Positions 11,906 through 21,228 of a DNA stretch of 64,000 nucleotides are shown here, in pieces. The stretch's first letter is position 1. Each line of letters begins with the position of its first letter. Origin of the DNA: Stemphylium vesicarium (taxonomy: Eukaryota > Ascomycota > Dothideomycetes > Pleosporales > Pleosporaceae); the NCBI GenBank assembly GCA_004380135.1, contig QXCR01000087.1, forward strand, positions 59,895-123,894, in the 5' to 3' direction. The position numbers were made by a program, and so were the translations under genes. A model generated the notes under the pieces. It saw nothing but the letters and a program-made list of their open reading frames with translations. It searched no databases and had not been told where the DNA came from.

Positions 11906-12763
11906 CTAAAGCGTCGCATCCACACAATACCCCCCATCAACAGACAAACACAAACTCACCACCTCAATACTGCGATCATTTTTCCAAATTCCCGTCGAAT
12001 TACTCTTAAGAAAGCAGTTATACGGCATGTTCCCACTCTCATCCATAGCCTTGGACTGATTCCACCACGCGGGGATGAAGCCTCCGCCTACACACTCGCG
12101 GTCCGTGTCGTTGCGATGGCCATTGTACATGGCACAGGCTTCGATGCAGCCCGAGGGCGTGGCCGCGGACATGGCGAAGAGCTCGTTGCTATTCCAGCCA
12201 GCGTCGCAGATTATGCGGTACGGCCAGGAGAGGTAAGTGGATGTGTTAGAGGAGGCGTGCGGGAAGGTATTTGTGGGTGAGGACTCGCAGCCGGTTTTTG
12301 GCTCGGGGATGGTGCGTTTGAAGATGACGTTTGTATCTTCTGCTGTTGAAGATGTTGGGGAGGAGGGAGATGTTGTCCGTGTCGGTGTTGCGGTGCCGTT
12401 CAAGGGGCAAGAATATTGTTCGGCATTTTGGCCTTGCGTTTCTAATGCGGAATCGTTGTCTGCGATTGCCTTTCCAATCACGCCGCCGATTACTCCGGAC
12501 GCGACGGCAATTATTAGCCCGTAGAGCAAAGGGACGAGCCACCGCTTCAAGGGCTGTCGTGCGCGTGGGTTGCAAGGCCCCTTCCGTGGTTGCGGGGATG
12601 CAGATGGCATGGGGTTCCCATAGTAGCAATCTACGCGATCAGAGCTATACAGCGGTGTGTTATCAGGTTCAGAGTATGTGTAGTTTTCTGCGGATTCTGA
12701 TCTCGGTACTGCCTCCAGCGTGCAGTGAATGGAAGTATTTCGGGATGGCTGTGGAGGGCTCAT
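11906..12763 (-). CDS. Single-pass membrane protein with cysteine-containing extracellular domain
   Basis: One exon of 285 aa. The N-terminal ~70 residues are polar and cytoplasm-like and end in a basic stretch. One membrane helix follows (about 77-98: LLYGLIIAVASGVIGGVIG), then a Ser/Thr-rich linker. The C-terminal ~120 residues contain ICDAGWNSNELFAMSAAT, CIEACAMYN, CVGGGFIPAWW and NCFLKS, a spacing that resembles PAN/Apple-like domains found in fungal surface proteins. NxS/T sites and paired cysteines support an extracellular C-terminus. Such proteins are common in Dothideomycetes, and none that I know has a defined role. It lies at the left edge of the gene-poor, secreted-protein-rich stretch. 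Confidence 0.72.
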   Translation of the reverse strand: MSPPQPSRNTSIHCTLEAVPRSESAENYTYSEPDNTPLYSSDRVDCYYGNPMPSASPQPRKGPCNPRARQPLKRWLVPLLYGLIIAVASGVIGGVIGKAIADNDSALETQGQNAEQYSCPLNGTATPTRTTSPSSPTSSTAEDTNVIFKRTIPEPKTGCESSPTNTFPHASSNTSTYLSWPYRIICDAGWNSNELFAMSAATPSGCIEACAMYNGHRNDTDRECVGGGFIPAWWNQSKAMDESGNMPYNCFLKSNSTGIWKNDRSIEVVSLCLSVDGGYCVDATL

Positions 12764-12826
12764 CTTGGAAAATGAAGAAAAAACTGTGCAATATGCACGA
12801 CAAATAGACTGTTAAATTTGTACAGT

Positions 12827-12844
12827 GAAGAAGAAGAAGAAGAA
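12827..12844 (+). repeat. (GAA)6 microsatellite
   Basis: Six perfect GAA units followed by imperfect purine sequence, about 65 bp upstream of the start codon of the divergent membrane-protein gene. Only a simple repeat. Confidence 0.9.
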
Positions 12845-14201
12845 GAGAAGATCGAATTCTTCACGGATACAATGCGCCCTTCAGGTGTTGCAAGTGGTTC
12901 TTGTGTCACCTACGCGCCCGTGCCTTGCGCCGCATGCGTGTTCGCGGCACAGTCGCCCTTGCGCAGATTATAGTGGCGGCACTTGGGATGAGGCGGGAGC
13001 CACTGTGTAACCACCCCCCTTGCGCTACTTATGCGCCCACCATTTTTGGGAGTAATCCATTCTATCTTGATGGCCTCGATGCGTCGTAGTTTAAGGCAGA
13101 AATGGTTGTTCGCACGTGCAACCTGATGTCGACGCAGTTCTAGAGCGTGATGATCTTAGAGAACCTAGATATGGAGAAAGCCAGTGAGTCTGTTTTGGTT
13201 CCATGCAAGCCAGGTGAGTATCGCTGAGACGGTGGTTTGTGCGTTGAGTGTGGGGTGCTTGGGATCTTGTGATACTGGTGGCTGCGTCTGATGGTCTGGT
13301 TCATGCGCGGAATAATTGTTCCGTTTTTGTTTCCATTTGTATGGGGTGCGGTCTCGCTTTGGAAGAGACTCAGCATTGTCAGTGTCACCGACTACAGCCT
13401 GTCTTCTCTGTCTTCTAGTTTGTGTTGGCGTTGAGTCGCATTGAGGATGGAGTGGAGATGATTAGAATCACATCGGGATCGAAACAGACAGTCGCCATGA
13501 TGTTGATTTGAGATGCGGAAACATTCCATGGAAAACACCTTTTTTGCGATACAGTGGGCTTCGAAATCGTGGAAGATGGGGAAGAAGAAATTGAGATGTG
13601 TTTGGAAAGTTACATTGGTAGGTATAGGGCACCGGAGCAGAGCTGTCTAGGCCCACTTAGGACTAGCCCTTGAATCTGACCTACCTAGATACCACCTGAG
13701 ACCCACGGGTGGACCGACCGGTTCGAAGCCGTCCTAGCGGCCTGGCGCGACCTTATGTCCAACGCTCCCGACTCTACGGTTGTTTTCCGATCGCTCTCTT
13801 TGCCCGGCCAGCACTCAACACATTTTAATGTGAAACCTCTGTCGATCACGCTGTAATTTATTAGCTGTCCCGCTCTTGTCCCATGATGTTGGTGTCGTTT
13901 TTGCGGAAAGACTGGCCCTCGACACAGCGTACTAAAGACTTTTTCACTATCAGTCTCTGAGCCACTCTACTATCCTTACCTGAAGCACGCGACGTGTGGT
14001 GCTTTCAACGCTCGCCCCAATGTCTGTCCTTCTAGGTACCGGCGTAATGATGGGTCACCAGCTGTGGCGCCAGCTGCGGTTCCTTATTGGGGCTGTATTT
14101 GTTCGTCGTTGGCGCAAAAGATCGATCGGGCATGAACGTTACATTTTCTACTAACTTGGGTTGCAGCAGATTCTCCGTATCACTACCTATCAGGGAGCGA
14201 T
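12845..14201. other. Gene-poor sequence
   Basis: No reading frame here has recognisable domains, a signal peptide or a consistent splice pattern. A GGTTCGAAGCC stretch near 13720 looks like a tRNA T-loop, but no tRNA fold surrounds it. Confidence 0.45.
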
Positions 14202-14885
14202 TCAGAATCTCACCCAGACCTTCCGTGTAGGGACAGGGAGCGCGAGGTAGTTTTCGACAATGTCAGGCCGCGACGCAAATGACTTCCGAACGTACTCGTC
14301 GCTACCCTCGTCTGTCATGAAGCGTGGTTCGCATACTGGGTTGGTTTTAATGCAACTATCGGTCCAGCCTCGCGCATCTTCCGAGAGCCCAAGGGGTCCT
14401 AGCTTGTACCACATGATCTTTGGCATTATACTTTACTCTGGCGTTTGTTCAGGGCCTTGTACATGGAAGGAGATAAGGTGCTCGCGGACTGAAGGCACAT
14501 TGCAGATATGGTAAACGAAGGAACACGCTGCTCCGACGGGACCGCAAGTCCGCCAAGACTACATATACGCTCACAGTACGAGTGGGTACGTGCCACCGAT
14601 ACAAGAGGCGCCGACAGAGCATGTCGCGGAGTTGCCCTCGCAACATGAGCATGCTTCTAGCGCGTACAAGGCTCCTGGGGATGGCAGGACAGAAGTGGCT
14701 GCGACGAGCTCGGTAAGGCATGAGATGTGATAGATCTTAGTCCTTGGGCTTGTACGCGTTTCATGTTGCCAAATTTGTATGTACCAACTGCGTTCGTGCA
14801 TCCTTCTGCTTCCGCATCGGTTTTTTCTCGAAATAGTAGCATCGCCTAGGCACATTGCGGCAATAATATCCTGGTTCACGTTCAT
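14202..14885 (-). other. Possible spliced gene for a small cysteine-containing protein, structure unresolved
   Basis: Three stretches on the minus strand have protein-like composition. One near 14842-14740 contains GCTNAVGTYKFGNM. One near 14650-14571 contains ACSCCEGNSATCSVGASCIG and then a stop. One at 14426-14202 contains GPLGLSEDARGWTDSC and VCEPRFMTDEGSDEY. They lie in different frames and could be joined by introns, for example donors GTACAAG near 14747 and GTACTG near 14582. No junction is decisive and I found no signal peptide exon. It may be a real secreted-type gene, a decayed copy, or chance. Confidence 0.25.
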
Positions 14886-16071
14886 TTCGTGGTCAAATGG
14901 TAGTGTAGTGATAGCCTGATCGCATTGTCATTGTTAATGTAGCGTGATAAATACTAGCTGATAATCACCCACTCTCCAAATTGTTGCTAGTCAACAACGA
15001 GATCATTAGCATTATCAGCCTTTTAATGCGGCCTAAAGATTTGAGAAGAGCAGTTAACAATCAAATATGCTAGTAATAGAGACGAAGATCGTGATGTGAC
15101 TAGGGTCATCTTTCGGTTCCGGCGGAGCAGCAGGGATACTGATGGTAGAACTCGTGGCCAAGGCTGTTCAAGAAGTTGCATCCCAACTAGAGATTTGGCC
15201 AAGAGATCTCAAAGATTGGTCTCCTGTTCAACTGTTCGTTTCGAGGCTCGCCGTTCCTTTTAGGATACTGCAAACACACCGAAAATTACGGTTTAATATA
15301 TCTCCGGAGGTGATGACTTAGACATGAAGATCCGCAAACTGAGCCGACGGGCGAACGAGGCGGATAAACCAATAAGCGAAGGCATGTAATAGGGCTGCGA
15401 TCAGAGAAAAGCCATGGCGAGACACACCACCAAACCGAAAATCTGGCCCTACTCAAGAGTCGCACGGACACTGATGGCGTACGATTCGGAAAAGGCCGTA
15501 ATAAGGCCTTACGTAGTCCACAACTGTGTCAAGTCACACCGCCAGCGTAGAAAAAGATGAGAAATCAAACACGATTCAACGACTAATCGAAACCAAGCTA
15601 TGCCGAGAAGCCTAGATGCTGTGAGATGATACTTATCAAGTCCAGCTATGTAGGGTGATGTGCATGAGGCGAGCTTTGGTGGGCCGCGCAGAGGTGGGTT
15701 AGCTTTGCTTAGGGTACATGGCCTCTACTGCGCAGTCTCGTGTTCATCCCAACCACCATGTCCAGAGTCCAGATAAATCTCCGCATAATGCTCCGGCTTT
15801 ACTAATATTAACCTAGAGCATCAAGCTAAAAGATGAGCATTGCATATTGTAAATTATGGGTACGAGTCACTTGATTACTCACCGCACATTATCCCAGTAT
15901 AGTACCTATGTGTATACGAGATAAGCTACTTTGCGGGTTACGCTACCTAATCCGACCTACGCTAACACCAAGTCACTAAATATCTAAGATGCGTGCGGTT
16001 CTGGGCTACACCCGCTCTTTCAGTATTGATCATCGTGCTGTCTTCAGATTTATCGGTCCAGCTCTACCACA
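14886..16071. other. Gene-poor, fairly AT-rich sequence
   Basis: No gene recognised. A TAAATAT sequence at 15977-15983 lies about 90 bp upstream of the next start codon and could be its TATA element. Confidence 0.4.
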
Positions 16072-16484
16072 ATGAAACTCTACTCTGTTTTAGCCTTCAC
16101 TGCGATGCTTGGTACCTCCATGGCGGAAATATACTGCCATATACCCAACGGTGTGCGTTTTGAACTATTCCATAATCCGTGCGAGAAAACAAATTAACAT
16201 AAAATATAGGGTGACCCCGCGTTGATATGTTCCAACACTAGCCCGGCGTGGTACGGCTGCGATAGGTTCTGCCCACAACATGTAAGTCAATCAAACTATC
16301 TGAAGTTCACTGATCTATTAAATACTGGGGTGCTGATACTTCATAGTGTGGCGGTGTGACCGGTGGATGCTTCTAGTAAGTCTTGCTCTTATAGCTGCTC
16401 ACTACTCGACTAGGCTTAGACACTAACTTCGAGGATAGCAAGACAGAAGTCAATGGTGATTACGACTGCTGGTGTAGAGTGTAA
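16072..16484 (+). CDS. Small secreted cysteine-rich protein (effector-like)
   Basis: Exons 16072-16152, 16210-16281, 16347-16375 and 16439-16484 give 75 aa. No exon exceeds 81 nt, so it is invisible as a long open frame. The introns (57, 65 and 63 nt) have GT/AG ends; the third has a perfect CACTAAC branch site and the second a CTGAT one. Residues 1-18 are a classic secretion signal (MKLYSVLAFTAMLGTSMA). The mature ~57 residues contain eight cysteines, enough for four disulfides, plus several glycines and aromatic residues, and end in a C-x-C pair close to the C-terminus. I do not recognise the family. Small size, signal peptide, even cysteine number and a gene-poor setting next to other secreted-protein genes are typical of candidate fungal effectors or secreted antimicrobial peptides. 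No activity can be inferred from sequence. An upstream TAAATAT at 15977 may be the TATA element. Confidence 0.72.
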
Positions 16485-16856
16485 ATAAGGGCGATGTCGG
16501 TGTGCCTCTCTTAATTTGCCCTGATCATCACGTTGGGTTGACAACTCGGTAATCTGCATCTCCGCGTGTTTCACTGGCCTGGGCTAGCTGCAGCAGAGGA
16601 AACATACAACAGCAAGATAGACAACCCAGCCAATGGTACCTACTCCTGAAATTTCACATCGTTCTTTAAGGGCGATCAACTGCGTTGCTTACTGTATGCC
16701 GTATTTTTTAGAACGTAGTAAAATCCGATAAGGTAAATTCTGTTCATACGGAGCGTGAAAGGGATAAAAGAGAAGCGAATCACCAAATCTAAGAACTTGC
16801 ATCAGTGTTAGAGATTTGGCGTTATTATTGCGCTAGCGGCAATGTAGAGTATTCCT
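16485..16856. other. Intergenic between convergent secreted-protein genes
   Basis: 372 bp between the 3' ends of the 75-aa protein gene and the 205-aa paralog. No coding signal seen. Confidence 0.5.
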
Positions 16857-17680
16857 TCAATATCTAGCAAGGCCTGTATATCTAAACTCGCCGAGCCCAT
16901 TAGTGATACCTGCGCATGCCTCTGTGACTTTGACCCACCTCATCCCAATCGTGTGTTCTCCTGTAAAACGTCGAGAGTTAGCGGTATGGCTCTACGCTCA
17001 GTCTACGCGCAAGATTTAGGAAGGAACGCCCAAAAGGCGAGAGCCCAGTGGAGATAGGTTGGCTTGCTTACCTTTTGGTAGATGGAAATGTCCATGACTC
17101 CCCCCATGTTCCTCCATACATTCCACTCCATCGCTGCACTTGGTATAACCGAGAAGAACGTCTCCAGTTGTCTTTCCAATAAGTTTGCCGTCAATGTACA
17201 CTTCAAAGTGCTGGCATCTTCTACCTGAATCGGCTACTAAAACGACACTGTCTTCCGTGTGGTTCACAGTAGTAGAATTAAGTTCCGAGGGCTCTAGTGA
17301 ATGGGTTACGTGACGCAGCTCAATCTTTTTCCAAGGCTGAATGATCTCGGCAGCGCATGGTTTGCCCACAATCTGACGTATCTCTCCGAAATCCACAAGC
17401 ATAGAGATGGAGCCGGGGATATCAGCATAGATGTAATTGAACTTGAATCCATTCTGACAAGCACAGGCGCAGTCATTGCTGACCAGGGGCGTCTCCTCGC
17501 ATGATAGTGAAGGCGTGTAGCCTAGAGAGAACCGCCAGCTACCAAGAAGGTACATGACAACAGGTACAGGTACGCAACGTTGGGACAAGTGGAGAGTGGG
17601 TCAGTGGATATGTTCGATGGAGATAGCGCTCACGTAGCGCGACAGATCAAAAAACTCAACGCAATAGTGGTAAATCTCAT
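16857..17680 (-). CDS. Secreted cysteine-rich protein, paralog 1 of an unrecognised family
   Basis: Exons (minus strand) 17680-17634, 17538-17072 and 16960-16857 give 205 aa. The signal peptide begins MRFTTIALSFLIC. The mature protein holds nine cysteines. Landmarks shared with the gene at 20323-21137 are GYTP followed by a cysteine, a C-x-C-x-C triplet (CACACQNG), a central VVLVADSGRRCQHFEVYIDG strand block, IGKTTG, C-(x)3-GVEC, GGSHGHFHLPKG, and a last exon with H-x-IG-x2-W-x2-VT-x-AC-x-G. The last intron interrupts the same Gly codon (phase 1) in both genes, which supports both exon models and common ancestry. Intron 2 has a CTAAC branch site. The strand-rich block looks like a small beta-sandwich, but I recognise no named family. 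The protein is presumably secreted; its role is unknown. Confidence 0.75.
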
Positions 17681-18815
17681 GGTGATGAGAGAAGTGACTG
17701 GATAGATGATGCAAAGATGAGGTTGATGCATAATCATCTTTGGAATGACATTGTCACATTAATACAATGAGTTTGTAAGTAGTATTCCAGGCCCCCTCTA
17801 TCCCGACCGCTGTGATAAATGCATGAGGGCTGAACACGCGAGCAAATCCATTTGCCAGTCTCGATCAACCTTTGTGGTAGCGAGGGTCGGCCCAAACAAT
17901 GTCCGGGAAGCTGCATTCACTTGCAGGGAAAACGATGTGGAGATCAACATTCTGTTATTCTCTACCCTCAACATCTTTAGTCATCGACCGAAAGATTTCT
18001 CCGGTAGCACAAATCCCCATAGTGTTGGTGATGGCTGTTGTCCTTTTCATTCCGTAGATTCTTCCACACCTAGGAGAAACCGATCGATAGTGCGGGTGGG
18101 TGGGAAGAGCCGAAGAGGAGAGGAAATCATAGGGGATCTGTCGATAAGTGTGGTGCAGCATTGAAGCGTTCCGAGCAAGTGATCCATTGCCGAAAACAAA
18201 ACATAATAATAAAGCGCATGAGGTGGTATCTAGAAAGCAATTCTGCCCACAAAAACGGTTAGTTCAATGTTGCGTCGTAGGATTCAGAGCACCAACGGCT
18301 CAAGCAGTACTTAAAGCACGTTTTCAAGCAAAATAAGCTGTATGCAAAAGCTGTTTTGTGCGCGGTTCGTAAACAAGGTAAATTTGGGTGAACTCATAGT
18401 TCTCTACCCCGTTTCTGCCAATTACTAGCTGGCAAGAATGGTCACTCGAATAGAAAGTTGTAGGACATCATAGACAGTTCTTCCGCGACGCCGTAATAGC
18501 TACAATCTACGAATACATTATCTGTCCCGTTTTTTGAACTGTAAGAATGCTTATTTTTCGCGAGGACCACGATATCTAGCCACCCGGGCGTGCGGCATAC
18601 AACAAGATCAAGTACGTATGCAAAATGGCGGTCGGCCTAAATCAGTAACTTTTGGTGCGGACAACTGGTAGAAACTCTTGAAATTATCAGATGCGGGGCC
18701 GGCATACTGCACGAGGAGACAACGATAAGAAGGCAGCGGTGTAGGCTGTTTCATCTGTTTATATCGACTACCTCTTTGTCACCTCTTCTACTTACTCTAC
18801 CTATACCTACATACG
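17681..18815. other. Intergenic in secreted-protein island
   Basis: Separates the divergent paralog 1 and WSC-domain genes. Only weak overlapping frames. A TTTATATC sequence near 18756-18763 and pyrimidine-rich sequence before 18816 could serve the downstream gene. Confidence 0.4.
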
Positions 18816-19635
18816 ATGAGAGCTTCTTGGATTGTCTTTGCTTCCGCCATGTGCGCAGAGGTCCAAGCCCACGCCCACATTGCACAGCAGCCACTTGGTT
18901 CGCTTGACGTCTCTGGGTACATGTATCAGTGCCAGAATGCGGAGTTGAATTCAAGTTCGTTGGACTTATCAAAGCTTATGTACAACATTAGGCGTAAAAC
19001 CCTCTATTACCTGCGCGGATTGCTCATTGGAAAAGCCTACCTGCTCGTGCACCTGTACAAACGGCATCATCTTCAATTAACCACTACCTTTGACTTCTTT
19101 CAATGGCTCAAGCACTTCTCCCGGCAGCTGCCAGGCGGAAAAGCAGCAATGGCTCGAATGCGAACGACAATTGAGTGCCGATATCAGTCAGGCAAAGTAG
19201 GATCTTCTTGACCGAGAACAAGAGCTCACAGCCACTCTCAACGTAAAACAGCAGGAGCTTCTCACCCGCGAGCAAGAATTGGCAGCCCAAATGTCCGAGA
19301 AGCAACAGCAGCACCTTAAGCGCGAGCAGGAGCTTTCAGATCAATTGAGCACTTGCCAAAAGCCTTTCAAATACAAGGGGTGCTTCGTTGATAGTAAGGG
19401 CCAAGTGCTAAATAGTCCTATGACCACCGACATGACAATGACATTGTTGATGTGCCAGAACATTTGTCATAAATTTGCTTATTACGGCTCGGAAATCGGC
19501 AAAGAATGCTTCTGTGGAGATTCTATGGTAGGGAATATCCAAAAAGTGGGAGATGGAGGGTGCAACTACGCATGCTTCGGTAACGCAAAAGAGAAGTGCG
19601 GGGGCTCTTCAAGGCTATGTATCTATCCAAAATAG
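18816..19635 (+). pseudogene. WSC-domain secreted protein with CxCxC motif and coiled coil, two in-frame stops
   Basis: A start at 18816 opens a signal peptide (MRASWIVFASAMCAEVQAHA). After an intron whose 5' junction I cannot fix (acceptor probably at 18991), one frame runs to 19635. It encodes a CSCTCTNGIIFN stretch like the CxCxC region of the two flanking paralogs, then a Gln/Glu-rich coiled coil with repeated REQEL heptads, then a WSC carbohydrate-binding domain (about 19363-19635: YKGCF, C-x3-C, GKECFCGD, CNYACFGN, CGGSSRLCIY). The frame is broken by TAA at 19078-19080 and TAG at 19198-19200. Both stand where Gln (CAA/CAG) would fit the sequence, so each is a C-to-T change in a CpA context. 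Introns removing the stops are conceivable (about 81 nt and 45 nt) but would need poor donors and would delete the conserved CxCxC or heptad sequence. I favour a recent pseudogene. Confidence 0.6.
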
Positions 19636-20322
19636 AGCGGAATTGCGTTGACATAGAGTTAAGGGTCGTTGGCAAGGACTACCGCTGCTGGAGTACGTAT
19701 TGAGGAAGATAGCTTTGATTGTCGTGTTGGTTTGCTGTGACTTTGCCTATGGGGTATAATAAATACTCCTTCGTACAAGGTCTCTTGGTTTCTTGGATGG
19801 GAATGAATTTGTAAAAGTCGAAGCGCCTTTCTGTCTTAGTTCTCTTTTAGTCTTATTTGTTCCCAAGTTTTTTCGGTACGGGTAAAAGATTGGCATGCAT
19901 ATTTAACGTCGTAGCCCATATAAATACATGAGAACGCGTTAGTGCTGTACAACGGACTTATCAAGAAGTGAAGCAGAGTTTATCGCCATGAAGAGAATTG
20001 TCCAGATCGCTACATATCCCTTACCGTTAGTTAACCTGCGGGTATGTATATTTATCGCTAGTCTGGTCGGTCACACAGCCACAAGACGAACTTTGAATGG
20101 TCTGGTATCTGCGGGCTTACGACTTCTCGGACGTTAGGGGTCATTTCCTTACTTCACTTCTATAAGAAACTTCAGACAGATTATTATCTTTGGGGTAGTT
20201 TTTTGAATCACTGATGTTGATGGCCGCCATCTACTACCTGACATCCTCTATCTAGCTACTCTGCTTTTCCAGACACGATACATCCAAGTTCCAAACTTCT
20301 AGCCCTGCAGTGTTGCCATCTC
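19636..20322. other. Intergenic in secreted-protein island
   Basis: Between convergent WSC-type and paralog 2 genes. No coding signal seen. Confidence 0.5.
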
Positions 20323-21137
20323 CTAATGTTTAGAGCATGGCTTTAAAATCTTGTAATATCCGTATCCGTATCCCCAGCCCTTGCAAGCATCGGTAACTTC
20401 AGTCCACTGGAGACCGATAGAATGTTGGCCTAAAACCACAATTATCAGTTCATCGAGTTCCAATTCCATCGCCAGCAATATCTTTCGATGAAGGAGAGAA
20501 AGACGAAACAATTCAAGGGGAGAGTTTCGTACCTTTAGGAAGAGTGTAATATCCATGCTGCCCACCATTCTTGTGAAGGCAATCCTCAACACCACCACAA
20601 GCCCCGTTGTCAAGTTTACCATTTCCGTGCGTATCCCCAATATTCGTTCCGTTGACGAAAACTTCCATGTGCTCGCACCTGTTGCTGTGGTCGGAAACGA
20701 CCAAGATGCCGTCATCTTCGATGTCGACATTACCCCAGGCAATCTTGGAGTCCTCATGCGTACCAGCCTTGCGGTAGAAGGTAAGGTACGTCCAGGGCTT
20801 TAGGTCCCCGGCGGTGCACGGGTCGTCATCAATCGGGTGTGGACCGTAGTGGCCGCGACCATTACCGGGGTGGGGCTCGTGGTAAACGAGTCCGTCACCG
20901 CAGGTGCAGGTGCATTGGTCCTTGTTGGGCTTGGTCTCGGCACAAACTGAAGCAGGGGTGTATCCTATATAGATGTATTAGCGTTATTGGTGATGTCAAA
21001 AGCTCTTGTGTGATGAGCTAGCGGGGAAATCCACCCTGAGGGCATGAGAGCGCCGGTCCGTAATTCATGACATTTTGGGATTGAGCGTGGATGACACCGC
21101 AGGTCAGAAGGGGGAGGACAAACGCAAAGGCCTTCAT
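20323..21137 (-). CDS. Secreted cysteine-rich protein, paralog 2 of an unrecognised family
   Basis: Exons (minus strand) 21137-21035, 20964-20533 and 20429-20323 give 213 aa. Signal peptide MKAFAFVLPLLTCGVIHA. The mature protein has eleven cysteines: SC and SVC near the start, the CTCTCGDG triplet, one in the His/Gly/Pro-rich loop, RCEHMEVFVNG in the core, C and DC around GVED, DAC, and one near the end. The core ILVVSDHSNRCEHMEVFVNG and the GGQHGYYTLPKG plus H-x-IG-x2-W-x2-VT-x-AC ending match paralog 1, while most other positions differ, so the duplication is old. It has a longer acidic/His-Gly loop and a Gly-Tyr repeat (GWGYGYGYY) before the C-terminus that paralog 1 lacks. Introns are 70 and 103 nt. 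Function is unknown; a secreted, disulfide-stabilised beta-rich protein is the best description. Confidence 0.78.
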
Positions 21138-21221
21138 GATGTGGGGTTGGTAGGTAACTAGTCGATAAGATGGTAGAAGCTTGAGGGTGCTTCGGTAGTG
21201 TTTGCGTCGGTGGTCTCATGG

Positions 21222-21228
21222 ATTTATA
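21222..21228 (-). promoter_or_regulatory. TATA box for secreted paralog 2
   Basis: TATAAAT on the minus strand, about 85 bp upstream of the start codon at 21137, the expected distance for a strongly regulated fungal promoter. Confidence 0.5.

Noticed and set aside
13690..13745. GGTTCGAAGCC resembling a tRNA T-loop
   Set aside because: Flanking bases do not form the T stem or an acceptor/anticodon fold, and no A box lies at the right distance.
14880..14930. TGGTCAAATGG resembling a tRNA A box
   Set aside because: No matching B box downstream and no cloverleaf.
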